From Gammaproteobacteria bacterium MedPE (GTDB lineage Bacteria > Pseudomonadota > Gammaproteobacteria > Enterobacterales > Psychrobiaceae): 38,257 bases of DNA. Below the pieces are notes generated by a model that was given only the letters and a program-made list of their open reading frames with translations, was not told where the DNA came from and searched no databases. How positions within the stretch are numbered: position 1 is the stretch's first letter; each line of letters opens with the position of its first letter. Both the position numbers and the translations under genes were made by a program. Of the stretch, positions 1 through 8,793 are shown piece after piece. The DNA is taken from positions 1-38,257 of the forward strand of contig MPDF01000017.1 of assembly GCA_001874365.1 (NCBI GenBank), written 5' to 3'.

Positions 1-66
1 GAACTCTCGAGATAAACCAAATAGGTGATGTCCTAAATGCCAATCTGAGGTGTGAATAATTCGCAT
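1..66 (-). CDS. sbcD: Exonuclease SbcCD subunit D, N-terminal fragment cut by the window edge
   Basis: The reverse strand from 66 to 1 encodes the first 22 residues of a protein that begins MRIIHTSDWHLGHHL. This is the signature start of SbcD, the Mre11-like nuclease subunit that works with the SbcC ATPase on hairpins and double-strand ends. The metallophosphoesterase Asp-x-His pair is visible as D8 and H10. A purine-rich ribosome site (AAGAGAG) lies just upstream of the ATG. The rest of the gene, and probably sbcC after it, lies outside the window. The gene is divergent from the histidine kinase that follows, with about 230 bases between the two starts. The identification rests on a short but very characteristic stretch. 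Confidence 0.85.
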   Translation of the reverse strand, partial: MRIIHTSDWHLGHHLFGLSREF

Positions 67-300
67 ATTGCTCTCTTTTATTTAGCGATTAATTGCTATC
101 TTAATGACTATCTACTATTTTTTAAATTAATCATTCTTTTTTCTTAATTTTACATGAAAAGACGTTTGCACATTGCAGACATTTTCGTATATGTTCAGTA
201 CTAGAACAGTTCAACGTCTGAATTTATCAACGTTTAGAATTCACAATAACTACTACGATGCTAATAATTAAATGCAAATGTAGATAACTAAGGTGTGTTA

Positions 301-1983
301 ATGGCCGTCGTCAGTATATCAAAACAGCTATTAAACAAAGTTTTGTTAGCCTATGTCTTGCTTACTATGACAGTAATGGCAGTTCAAGTGCTGTTTAGCT
401 ACATGTCGGTAAAAAAAGAAATTAGCGCTGAGCTAGCCCAACTAAAACACACTATTGATGATAGCCTCAGCCAAGCCATTTGGGAGTTAAATGATCCGCA
501 AATTGACGCGATTGGCAAAGGTTTGTCTGATATGAAACTCGTTCAAGCAGTCATTGTGATTGATGAGTATGATGGTGTTCGTTATCGTAATGGCCTGACA
601 GCAGACTTTGAGATCAAAAATAATACTTTTAAGCCAAATGAAGCTGTCGAATTCGATGATTATTTTGGTTTTCATGGTAATTTAACCTATACGCTGACGA
701 ATGGACAATCCAAGAATAATGGCCATCATGTCGGCACAATAACCATTCTCTCAAACGATTCTAATATTTACTCTGCCGTTATAGTACAAACCATGTTTCC
801 CATGATCGGAGCATTGTTTAGCATATTTTTAATTAGCTATGTGATAAAACGCCTCTTTCACAACTTGCTTACAACGCCGCTTGAAATGCTTAGTTATGGT
901 ATCAGCCAAATAAATCTGTCTAATCTAAGTCAGTCAAAACTTGATCCGCCCAGTGGCCAAAATGATGAGCTTAGTGTACTCACAGACTCCTTTAATTTGC
1001 TTATCAACAAGCTCATTGAATACAAAGCTAATTTGGAGTTAGCGCAAAATGAATTACTTGATGCGAATAAGCGTTTAGACAAACAAAACATCGATCTAGA
1101 ACAGGAAGTAACCAAGAAGACATCAACATTAAGCCAAGCTAACCAAGAACTTGCTCTTCAAAAAGAAGAGTTGGTTGAAAGTGAACGTGAATTACGATAC
1201 TCACTTGCGCAATTAACCCAAACTCAAAATCAACTTGTTCAATCAGAGAAAATGGCTTCATTAGGAAGTTTGGTTGCTGGTATCTCTCACGAGATAAACA
1301 CGCCTGTTGGTATTGGCGTGACGGCAGTGACTTACCTCTCTGAGTGCGTGGATAAATTATCTCAAGAAGTCAGTGCCAAAACGCTTACTCAAACTAAAAT
1401 GAAAACATTTATAAGCGACGCTAATCATAGCTGTGAACTACTGACGTCTAACCTGAATAAAGCCTCGCAATTGATTCAGAGTTTTAAAGATATTGCCGTT
1501 GATCAAACCAGTGAAGCAATACGTGATGTAAATATTGTGTCCTATCTCAATGAAGTGATTACGTCATTGCAGCCTAAACTTAAGCGAACTGAGCATCGCA
1601 TTGAAGTCCACGGAGATGAAGATATCGTACTACTTTGCCGTGCAGGTGCATTATCACAAATATTCACCAATCTCATTTTAAATTCTATTGTGCATGCCTT
1701 CGATGGCATCGACAAAGGCGTCATGACATTCAGTTTTAAAACAGACCAAGACAATGTCTATATTAATTATAAGGATAATGGCAATGGTCTCAGTGAAGAG
1801 AATCTCGCCATGTTATTCGAACCATTCTTTACCACTAAACGCGGCCAAGGAGGCAGTGGCTTAGGCACTCACATTTTATATAATATTGTGACGCAATCCT
1901 TTAATGGCGAAATTACGGCCCAAAGTGGTGTTGGTGAAGGGCTAGAATACGCTATTAACTTCCCAATCAAGCAAGAAATCTAA
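301..1983 (+). CDS. Membrane-bound sensor histidine kinase
   Basis: A 560-residue inner-membrane histidine kinase. One membrane segment lies near residues 13-35, an extracytoplasmic sensor region follows to about 157, and a second segment spans about 160-183. A HAMP-like linker and a long coiled coil (about 235-315) lead to the kinase core. The H-box is GISHEINTPVG with the phosphoacceptor at H330. The N-box (NLILNS) is near 457-462, DNGNGL near 492-497, and GGSGLG near 517-522, so the ATP-binding domain looks intact. A GTG lies at 295, but the ATG at 301 has AGG at 291-293 at good spacing, so I chose it. No receiver domain is fused and no response regulator gene is adjacent, so partner and signal are unknown. 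A possible terminator hairpin separates it from rdgC. Confidence 0.9.
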   Translation: MAVVSISKQLLNKVLLAYVLLTMTVMAVQVLFSYMSVKKEISAELAQLKHTIDDSLSQAIWELNDPQIDAIGKGLSDMKLVQAVIVIDEYDGVRYRNGLTADFEIKNNTFKPNEAVEFDDYFGFHGNLTYTLTNGQSKNNGHHVGTITILSNDSNIYSAVIVQTMFPMIGALFSIFLISYVIKRLFHNLLTTPLEMLSYGISQINLSNLSQSKLDPPSGQNDELSVLTDSFNLLINKLIEYKANLELAQNELLDANKRLDKQNIDLEQEVTKKTSTLSQANQELALQKEELVESERELRYSLAQLTQTQNQLVQSEKMASLGSLVAGISHEINTPVGIGVTAVTYLSECVDKLSQEVSAKTLTQTKMKTFISDANHSCELLTSNLNKASQLIQSFKDIAVDQTSEAIRDVNIVSYLNEVITSLQPKLKRTEHRIEVHGDEDIVLLCRAGALSQIFTNLILNSIVHAFDGIDKGVMTFSFKTDQDNVYINYKDNGNGLSEENLAMLFEPFFTTKRGQGGSGLGTHILYNIVTQSFNGEITAQSGVGEGLEYAINFPIKQEI

Positions 1984-1998
1984 CTCTTTTGTGTTGCG

Positions 1999-2030
1999 TG
2001 GCAGCGCTGTTTTACATACACTCGCTGCCA
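1999..2030 (+). terminator. Hairpin between histidine kinase gene and rdgC
   Basis: Eight-base arms TGGCAGCG (1999-2006) and CGCTGCCA (2023-2030) enclose a 16-base loop, 15 bases after the kinase stop codon. There is no long T run after it, so it may be a weak terminator, a processing site or an attenuator. Confidence 0.4.
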
Positions 2031-2056
2031 TTATCTCATTAAGAAAGTGACTTGTT

Positions 2057-2974
2057 ATGTGGTTTAAGAACCTAATTGTTTATCGTTTATCTAACCCAAT
2101 TGATTTATCCGCTGATGAATTAGAAACTCGCCTCGAAGAGTTTGCTTATCGCCCTTGTACTAGCCAAGAGAAGAGTAAATACGGTTGGTCAAAACCAATG
2201 GGAAAACACGGCGAATCGTTATTACACGTCACTGATGGCAATATTCTACTGTGCGCTAAGAAGGAAGATAAAATGCTTCCTGCTTCTGTCGTCAAAGAGG
2301 CATTAGACGAGAAAATTGAGCAAATAGAAGCCGATACTGCCCGACCTGTTAAGAAAAAAGAAAAAGATGCATTAAAAGAAGAAATTGAGCACCAATTGTT
2401 ACCTCGTGCCTTTTCTCGCTTAGGCACAACTCGCGCTTATATTTCACCTAAAATGGGGCTAATTATTGTTGATGCATCCAGTCACAATAAAGCAGAAGAC
2501 CTATTAGCATTATTACGAAAATCAATTGGTTCTTTGGCTGTACTTCCTGTTCAGAGTAAAGCAGCGGTTGAACAAACCATGACTGATTGGTTACAGAATG
2601 AAACTCCGACGCATCCATTCGAACTACTCGAAGAAGCAGAATTAAAGAGCCCGTTAGAAGGTGGCCCGATCATTCGTTGTAAAAATCAAGATTTAATTTG
2701 TAATGAACTCAAAGCACACATTGAAAATGGCATGTTTGCGGTAAAAGTTGCAATGCAATATGCAGAATCTTTAACCTTTGTTCTCAATGAAGATTTAACC
2801 GTTAAGCGCGTTAAGTTTACAGACGTGGTAATGGAACAAAAGGACGATCAAGATAAAGACGACAAAGCAGCTTGTTTTGATGCAGACTTTGCAATTATGA
2901 CAGGTGAATTTGAGCAATTTATTCCTGCCCTACTTGATGTATTAGGCGGTGAAGAGCAAACCATTAGCGAATAA
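2057..2974 (+). CDS. rdgC: Recombination-associated protein RdgC
   Basis: A 305-residue protein starting MWFKNLIVYRLSNPI and containing YGWSKPMGKHGE. Both are characteristic of RdgC, as is the total length. RdgC is a cytoplasmic nucleoid-associated protein that forms a ring around double-stranded DNA and modulates RecA-dependent recombination; in E. coli it becomes important when replication restart is impaired. The gene stands alone: 73 bases and a hairpin separate it from the upstream kinase, and it converges on the M61 protease gene across a repeat-rich gap. No truncation or frameshift is seen. The ATG at 2057 fits the family N-terminus directly. Confidence 0.95.
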   Translation: MWFKNLIVYRLSNPIDLSADELETRLEEFAYRPCTSQEKSKYGWSKPMGKHGESLLHVTDGNILLCAKKEDKMLPASVVKEALDEKIEQIEADTARPVKKKEKDALKEEIEHQLLPRAFSRLGTTRAYISPKMGLIIVDASSHNKAEDLLALLRKSIGSLAVLPVQSKAAVEQTMTDWLQNETPTHPFELLEEAELKSPLEGGPIIRCKNQDLICNELKAHIENGMFAVKVAMQYAESLTFVLNEDLTVKRVKFTDVVMEQKDDQDKDDKAACFDADFAIMTGEFEQFIPALLDVLGGEEQTISE

Positions 2975-2985
2975 GCGTTATTTTC

Positions 2986-3189
2986 ACATCGCCGCTCTTT
3001 GCCATTGCCTACAGGGATGTAGGTACTAAGAAAATGTCTGGAACGATTTTCTGCCATGGCAACACGGCATTGCCTGCATGGATGCAGGTACTTCGACTTT
3101 GCAGGAGCATAAAGTCAGACCGTTCATCCCTGAACATCGCCGCTCTTTGCCATCCATGGCAACACGGCATACCGTTCATCCCTGAACAT
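2986..3189. repeat. Mosaic of short palindromic and direct repeats in a convergent intergenic gap
   Basis: The gap between rdgC and the protease is built of repeated blocks. A 20-base unit (ACATCGCCGCTCTTTGCCAT) occurs at 2986-3005 and 3135-3154. A 17-base unit (CCATGGCAACACGGCAT) occurs at 3054-3070 and 3155-3171. CCGTTCATCCCTGAACAT lies at 3121-3138, with a copy one base shorter at 3173-3189. Several blocks are small hairpins with four-base loops: CCTACA/TGTAGG (3008-3023), CCTGCA/TGCAGG (3073-3088) and GTTCA/TGAAC (3123-3136). The pattern resembles REP/BIME-type interspersed elements. Because the flanking genes converge, it may also act as a two-way transcription barrier. Confidence 0.8.
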
Positions 3190-3199
3190 AAATTAGTTC

Positions 3200-4981
3200 C
3201 TATTTCTTTTTAGGAACTTCTAACTCAACGCCACGCCAAGCCTTGTAAAATGCTTTTTGTTTATGAGTTGGGTTCTTAACAACGCGGATCATTGGCTTTT
3301 TATCTTTCTTAGCCGTAAGAGTCAGCGTTTTCTCTTCTAAGCGATCACGTCTAAACAGAGTCACAGTAACTTCATCACCGACGTTGTATTGAGCCAAACG
3401 CGTTTTTAAGCTTCCTTGAGTTACCTTCAAACCGTTAATTGCTACGATCTGATCACCCGTCGTCAAGCCAGCTTTCCAAGCTGCAGAATCGGCAAATACA
3501 CGAGATAACGTTAATAAACCGTTTTTATCATAGCTTGCAAAACCAGTTGTCGAAATTTCTTTGGTTTTCTTAGGGTAAACAAACTCTAAACCTGCTTTTG
3601 CTAGCAAGGCATCAAAATCAATCTTAATTGGTGATTCAACATTTTCTTGCCACCAGCTGTCATAACTCTTGCCCGTTAAGTCTTGAGCAATTGTCTTCAT
3701 GTCTCGAGAATTAAATGGCTTAGGTAAACGATGACGTTTAAAGAGTTCACCGTGAAGTTCACTGTAACCAGCTTTTAAATTAGAGTCTGACAACAATTGG
3801 AAATCCATTGCTAACGACGCCATATACCCTTCAGAGTAGATATTCACGCTATTGTTGTATGCGAAATCACCCGGCAGTGCAATCCAGCTCTCATGGCTTG
3901 ACTCTGCAACAGATTGAACTTTACGGCCTGGTTTTTTCAAATGACCGTCGATACGACGAGATAACGCGTTAAAAAACTCTTTTTGCGACATCAGATCTGA
4001 TTGTTGCAATAAATGCTCTTGGAAGTAACTCGTTGAACCTTCTGAAACCCATAACAAGTCTGTGTAATTTTCTCGTTGATAATTGTACTCAGCGACGCCT
4101 TGTGGACGATATGCTTTAACATTCCACGTATGCACAAATTCATGAGCGGCGGTATTTAAAAAGCTTAAATATTGCTTACGCGGTGCAAAAGTGAAACGTT
4201 TACGCTGAATAACCGTTGAGTTTAAATGCTCAGTAGCACCGCGAGCATCTGTTGTCGCATGTACCATAAAGACGTAGTTATCGAATGGGTAGCCTTGCCA
4301 AATGTTTTGACTAGATTTAACCATTTTTTGTAAATCTTTAGCCATCGCAGGTGCGTCGTAATTGCCTTCGCCCCAAATCACTAATTGGTAGTCCTTGCCA
4401 TCTTCTTTAAAATCAAATACTTCACTGATGCCTGTTTCAATCGGTGAATCAACTAAGATATCGTAGTTATCAGCAACAAATTGATGGTCTCCAGCACGTG
4501 TCATACCCGCGTAAGTTTTCCATGATTTTGGGACATCTAGCGTCACTCTAATGTCTTCCTGACGGCGTGCAGGATCATACATAAAGATCCCCGTTGCATC
4601 TAAATATGCGTGGCTATCATCGATATGACGAGTACGAGTACCTAAATCATTGGCATACACAGTATAACTTACAGTAATTTCATCTTTACTCGGATTATTA
4701 ATCACCCAAGTCGCCTTGTCTGTATGGTCAAATGATAGCTCGTTACCTTGAGCATCAGTCGCTTTAAAATGGCGTACACCGTTGGCTAAATCTAAAATTT
4801 TATACTTACCAGTGCGCCATGCAGGCATCATGACACTTGGTGAATTACTGCCAGCTGGCAGGGTCATAGTTACTTTGCCAACATGATGCTCTGGCTTAGT
4901 TAAATCGATATTGTAATCAACAGTAGCATTTGCACTAAAGCACGCTAACATCAAACTACTCAAGGCTAATTTTTTAATCAT
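3200..4981 (-). CDS. M61 family metallopeptidase with C-terminal PDZ domain, exported
   Basis: A 593-residue protein with an N-terminal signal peptide (about residues 1-19, ending ANA) and no later membrane segment, so probably periplasmic. The zinc site is HEFVH at 280-284 in the context TAAHEFVHTWNVKAYRP, and the third ligand is likely E314 in WVSEG. This context matches the M61 glycyl aminopeptidase family. A PDZ domain follows at about 485-562 (GLTTGDQIVAINGLKV). M61 enzymes remove N-terminal residues, with a preference for glycine or alanine in characterised members; the substrate here is unknown. It is monocistronic and divergent from the TPR gene, with 149 bases between starts. Confidence 0.9.
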   Translation of the reverse strand: MIKKLALSSLMLACFSANATVDYNIDLTKPEHHVGKVTMTLPAGSNSPSVMMPAWRTGKYKILDLANGVRHFKATDAQGNELSFDHTDKATWVINNPSKDEITVSYTVYANDLGTRTRHIDDSHAYLDATGIFMYDPARRQEDIRVTLDVPKSWKTYAGMTRAGDHQFVADNYDILVDSPIETGISEVFDFKEDGKDYQLVIWGEGNYDAPAMAKDLQKMVKSSQNIWQGYPFDNYVFMVHATTDARGATEHLNSTVIQRKRFTFAPRKQYLSFLNTAAHEFVHTWNVKAYRPQGVAEYNYQRENYTDLLWVSEGSTSYFQEHLLQQSDLMSQKEFFNALSRRIDGHLKKPGRKVQSVAESSHESWIALPGDFAYNNSVNIYSEGYMASLAMDFQLLSDSNLKAGYSELHGELFKRHRLPKPFNSRDMKTIAQDLTGKSYDSWWQENVESPIKIDFDALLAKAGLEFVYPKKTKEISTTGFASYDKNGLLTLSRVFADSAAWKAGLTTGDQIVAINGLKVTQGSLKTRLAQYNVGDEVTVTLFRRDRLEEKTLTLTAKKDKKPMIRVVKNPTHKQKAFYKAWRGVELEVPKKK

Positions 4982-5039
4982 TTTATTATCTTTGTTGTGA
5001 TAGGAATAAAGCAGCGAAGAGTATAATATATCCGGCTGC

Positions 5040-5073
5040 TACTTTGAAATGGCTAGTTGGCGCCATTAAAGTA
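5040..5073. promoter_or_regulatory. Interrupted inverted repeat in a divergent promoter region
   Basis: TACTTT (5040-5045) and ATGGC (5049-5053) are mirrored by GCCAT (5062-5066) and AAAGTA (5068-5073). The repeat lies between the divergent protease and TPR genes, where a shared operator would be expected. No regulator is identified. Confidence 0.35.
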
Positions 5074-5130
5074 ACAAGGTATTATTCCACGTCATGCGCA
5101 ATATAATTTTAAATAAAGTGAAGTAACTAA

Positions 5131-7317
5131 ATGAGTTTGAAATCATTACAGTTTTTATCCAAAAGCATCCTATCCATTCTATTGTTAAGTTATTCATTTT
5201 CCGCCGCTGCGACAGATGCCGTTACCAACAGATTACTCTTTGCTGAGCAATTACCTGACGTTAAAAAATATCGTTCAATGAGCAAAACGCAAAAAAAGCA
5301 GTGGATTAATCAACATCAACAAAATTTAGATAATGCGAGTGTTGATAATTTATTAGTCGCTTCTGGTTATTTCTATCATACGTCTCAATATAAACTCGCC
5401 AAGCAAAACATCGACTTGTTAATTAAAAAACTGCCTAACGATACCCAGCCCATTATTGTTGCCAATGCGTGGTTTTTACATAGTATGAATACTGCCATTG
5501 GATTAGATCAGTTTGATGACGCTGTTGACCTATTCGAGCACACAATTAAATTAATAAACCAATCTGATAGCTCAAACAAACAACAGGACTTTCTAAAATT
5601 ATCCGTTGTCGCCAACTATCGCTTAGGCTCTCTCCTACTGTTTTTAAAACAGCCTGATGATGCAAAAAAATACCTCGAGCAAGCAACTGCACAAGCCAAA
5701 AAGAGTGACGACAGGAGCTACTTAGTCACGCCAACATTAGAACTCGCAAAATACTATATTGCTAAAAGTGATATCGTAAATGCAGAACAACAACTCATTG
5801 AATCTTATGATATTGCGTTAGCAACTGAAAGCTCTCGTCGCCCTGATATTCTTCATCAGTTATCCCGCTACTATCGAAAAAACAAACGTTATGAGTTAGC
5901 TATTGATTACGCCACTCGTTCATTGCGATATCGCGAAGCACAAACCGACAAGTTAACTCACCTACCTTCTGCCTATAATAATCTCGCTATTGCTTATGAA
6001 GAATCTGGCGATTTAAATTCTGCATTAATGCATTACCTCAACGCCATAAAAATCTTAGAAGGGAAAACAGGCTATCATTATCTCGCATTAGCCACTCACA
6101 ATTCTGGCCTTATTTATCAGAAGCAAGGAAAAGTAGACTTAGCATTAAAATATTTACTCGACGCGAATAAGCACTTTAAGGCGATGGGGCATGGGTATTT
6201 CTTAATGTCCAATCACCTGCGATTGGCAGAGGTTTATTTTTCTCAGCAATCATACGAGTCTACAATCAAGTATGGTGAACTCGCGCTGGCGGCGGCCACT
6301 AAACATAAACAAGCCGATGCTGAATATCAGACGCTTGAGTATCTCGCAAATTCGTATTTGGCACTTGAACATCACGAGAAAGCTGCCCAATATTTTTCAC
6401 GCTACGCAACGATACAGACGCAAAAAAATGAAGAACTGACTGAAAAGCTTGAAGAAAAAAGTACCTCATTTGTGTCAGATAACACCGATTTAAAAGCGAA
6501 CCTTTACGACACGAAAAGTTTACTCAATGCACAACAATTAGTTACAGCACAACAAACTCGCCGCATTAGCACCATGACACAATGGTTATATGCTTTAAGC
6601 GCATTATTGGTTATTGGTTTTGTTATTTATCTTCGCACTAAACGCCAGAGTGTTACTTGGAAAAATCAAAATAACATCGATAAAGCAACCCAAGTCGTTT
6701 ATCTACATAACGAACGCTTATTATTAAAAACGGTCAATAAGCACTTTATTGAACATACCAATGTTTTCGCCCTTAAATTACCGATTTTGACTCATTTACT
6801 AGATGTCATGGATGTTGACAGGGCACAAGCTTTTAGAGTTCACCTTATTCGGGAGTTGAGCAAATTTGTCGAGCAACCGATGTATAAGCTCAGCGAAGAT
6901 ACGTTTGTGTTTGCAAAGACTCCCCCAGAGGCTCAGCAAGTTAGTCAACGATTTGCTCTACTCATCAAACACTATCAATCGTTAATTCCTGGCGAACTAT
7001 CAGAACTCGCAAGCCAAAACACCATCATGTTAGGGTGTGTCCAACAGAAAGCGACAGACAAACCGGTCAATTTAATCCAAGCTAAAAATACAATAAATCT
7101 TGCATTGACTGCCTTAAGTGCCGTTAAGCAACATCAATCATCGGAAGCTATTAACAATTGGTTAGTACTCACAGAGAAGAACAACAGCTCTACTGCAATG
7201 TTTACCTGCCCGACACGAAAGGAGTGGTTACAACTTGTAAATAATCACATGTTGACTGTTGAGACAGGAATAGATCAAGATATTAACTGGCAAAGTGTTC
7301 CATACTACGACCTGTAA
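5131..7317 (+). CDS. TPR-repeat membrane protein with a degenerate GGDEF-like C-terminal domain
   Basis: A 728-residue protein with a signal peptide (about 1-27), extracytoplasmic TPR-type helical repeats (about 70-430), a short coiled coil, one membrane helix (about 484-501) and a cytoplasmic domain. The best TPR units are near 280-345 (YNNLAIAYEESGDLNSALMHY). The cytoplasmic part (about 540-680) follows the order of a GGDEF domain: a strand, the DVDRAQAF region where DxDxFK would be, then YKLSEDTFVF where a cyclase reads RYGGDEFVL. The GG(D/E)EF signature is replaced by LSEDTF (587-592), so cyclase activity is unlikely; the GGDEF assignment is inference. An intact diguanylate cyclase gene starts 15 bases downstream, suggesting a sensor-effector pair. 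TPR-TM-GGDEF proteins are common in this group. Confidence 0.75.
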   Translation: MSLKSLQFLSKSILSILLLSYSFSAAATDAVTNRLLFAEQLPDVKKYRSMSKTQKKQWINQHQQNLDNASVDNLLVASGYFYHTSQYKLAKQNIDLLIKKLPNDTQPIIVANAWFLHSMNTAIGLDQFDDAVDLFEHTIKLINQSDSSNKQQDFLKLSVVANYRLGSLLLFLKQPDDAKKYLEQATAQAKKSDDRSYLVTPTLELAKYYIAKSDIVNAEQQLIESYDIALATESSRRPDILHQLSRYYRKNKRYELAIDYATRSLRYREAQTDKLTHLPSAYNNLAIAYEESGDLNSALMHYLNAIKILEGKTGYHYLALATHNSGLIYQKQGKVDLALKYLLDANKHFKAMGHGYFLMSNHLRLAEVYFSQQSYESTIKYGELALAAATKHKQADAEYQTLEYLANSYLALEHHEKAAQYFSRYATIQTQKNEELTEKLEEKSTSFVSDNTDLKANLYDTKSLLNAQQLVTAQQTRRISTMTQWLYALSALLVIGFVIYLRTKRQSVTWKNQNNIDKATQVVYLHNERLLLKTVNKHFIEHTNVFALKLPILTHLLDVMDVDRAQAFRVHLIRELSKFVEQPMYKLSEDTFVFAKTPPEAQQVSQRFALLIKHYQSLIPGELSELASQNTIMLGCVQQKATDKPVNLIQAKNTINLALTALSAVKQHQSSEAINNWLVLTEKNNSSTAMFTCPTRKEWLQLVNNHMLTVETGIDQDINWQSVPYYDL

Positions 7318-7332
7318 CCTAACGCGCCAAAT

Positions 7333-8742
7333 ATGGAAAAAATAATGCTCGAAAATTTATTAACGCAGCTGAAAACTTTAATGAAGCAATCACCTCAATT
7401 TGACGAGGAGATTTTGCGATTGTTGTTTGACAATGACACGACAACGAGTGGAGATATTAATCACAATAACTTTAAAGTAAATCTCGCGCAGTTTATTAAA
7501 CAAAAGAAAATAGAGCTTTCGCAGCATACCAATACGCTAACTCAACTTGCTATAGGCACTAATCCTGCCGAAGAAATACCATCATCGCCAATTGACTCGT
7601 TACAAATTGTGATGAGTCATTTAGAACAGTTTGTCCAATTGTATTCTCGAACTTCGGCGCAACTTGCCAACGACTTAACTGACGTAAAGAGCGAGCAAGC
7701 GTCGCTTATTTCAACACATAAAGAAAACTTAACTCATCTTTATGAAACTATCGACATTCATTATCAACTACACTCTGCGCTTAATGACTTAGTAAACTCA
7801 TTAGAAAAAATTGACACCACAGAGCAACTACTTGGTAATGTTGAAGAAGTTATTGCTCTGCTCCTCAAAAGCATGCTTAGCGAAAAAGACCATTCGAAGC
7901 TTTTCGTCAAAGACATTCATCGCGAAATTGATGATTTAAAAGCCATCAATCAACAATCAGATGATATTGGCCGCGCTGGGCAACAGCAACATCAACATTG
8001 GGATAGAAGTACTCAACATAACCTTGGCAACTTAGATAAATTATCTCGTCGAATAAAACTATCTGAGTCAGACTCCAAAGCCGTCTCAAATGAAATTACT
8101 TTAATGAAAGATGCCTTGTCAGAGAAAACAGACATTGATAAGAAACTATTTGCGTTACAGCAAAAACAAATCGATAAATTAAACAAAAAGTTAGAACAGA
8201 CCGAGCAAGAAGCCTCGACATACCATTCTCAGCTTATAGAACAGCGCCTTATTAACATGCAGGACTCGCTGACCAAGTTACCTAACCGCAAAGCGTTAGA
8301 GCAAAAGTTTGAAGCCCATTTTGTGTCGGCGAAACAATCAGGACAATCATTGTGGGTAGCGGTTGCAGACATTGACAACTTTAAGTCGATCAACGATAAC
8401 TACGGCCATAGTGCTGGCGATAAAACATTGCAAGTTATTGCAGGAGCACTTAGCAACTCGATTCGAGATAGTGAGTTCATTGCCCGCTATGGCGGTGAAG
8501 AGTTTGTATTGCTTATTCCTGACTTGCCACAGAACGCTATTAATACCGTTCTTAATCGACTGCGTGAACGTATTAAGTCAATTCCATTTAAGTTTAAAGA
8601 TAAAAAAGTACAAATTACCTTGTCAATTGGTGTCACTAAGGTGAAAGTAAGTGATTCAGATCGCCAAGTAAGTTTTGACCGCGCAGACAAAGCCCTTTAT
8701 CAAGCAAAACGCCAAGGACGCGACCGCGTTATTATTTACTAA
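7333..8742 (+). CDS. Diguanylate cyclase (GGDEF), soluble, with long helical N-terminus
   Basis: A 469-residue protein with no signal peptide or membrane helix. Residues 1-300 are mostly helical with coiled-coil character. A GGDEF domain occupies about 310-469, starting with DSLTKLPNR. Metal- and substrate-binding residues look intact: DIDNFKSINDNYGH near 346-359 and GGEEF at 387-391. It should make c-di-GMP from two GTP. The product-inhibition site five residues before GGEEF reads RDSE rather than RxxD, so feedback control may be changed. It follows the TPR/decayed-GGDEF gene by 15 bases and is probably co-transcribed. The ATG at 7333 has no clear ribosome site. The ATG at 7345 has GGA seven bases upstream and is a good alternative start. 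Confidence 0.9.
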   Translation: MEKIMLENLLTQLKTLMKQSPQFDEEILRLLFDNDTTTSGDINHNNFKVNLAQFIKQKKIELSQHTNTLTQLAIGTNPAEEIPSSPIDSLQIVMSHLEQFVQLYSRTSAQLANDLTDVKSEQASLISTHKENLTHLYETIDIHYQLHSALNDLVNSLEKIDTTEQLLGNVEEVIALLLKSMLSEKDHSKLFVKDIHREIDDLKAINQQSDDIGRAGQQQHQHWDRSTQHNLGNLDKLSRRIKLSESDSKAVSNEITLMKDALSEKTDIDKKLFALQQKQIDKLNKKLEQTEQEASTYHSQLIEQRLINMQDSLTKLPNRKALEQKFEAHFVSAKQSGQSLWVAVADIDNFKSINDNYGHSAGDKTLQVIAGALSNSIRDSEFIARYGGEEFVLLIPDLPQNAINTVLNRLRERIKSIPFKFKDKKVQITLSIGVTKVKVSDSDRQVSFDRADKALYQAKRQGRDRVIIY

Positions 8743-8793
8743 GGAATTAGATCCACTGTAAAGTCAAAGTGATAAGTGCTAAGTTGGAGATAA

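Noticed and set aside
166-193. TTGCAC and TATATG, 16 bases apart, as promoter of the histidine kinase
   Set aside because: Both hexamers are poor matches in an AT-rich region, so I could not support it.
2986-3189. Repeat region considered as a CRISPR or insertion-sequence remnant
   Set aside because: Blocks are reshuffled rather than regularly spaced, and no transposase fragment or terminal inverted repeats are seen.
8363-8644. Overlapping 93-codon frame inside the diguanylate cyclase gene
   Set aside because: It lies in another frame of the conserved GGDEF coding region and its translation has no recognisable features.
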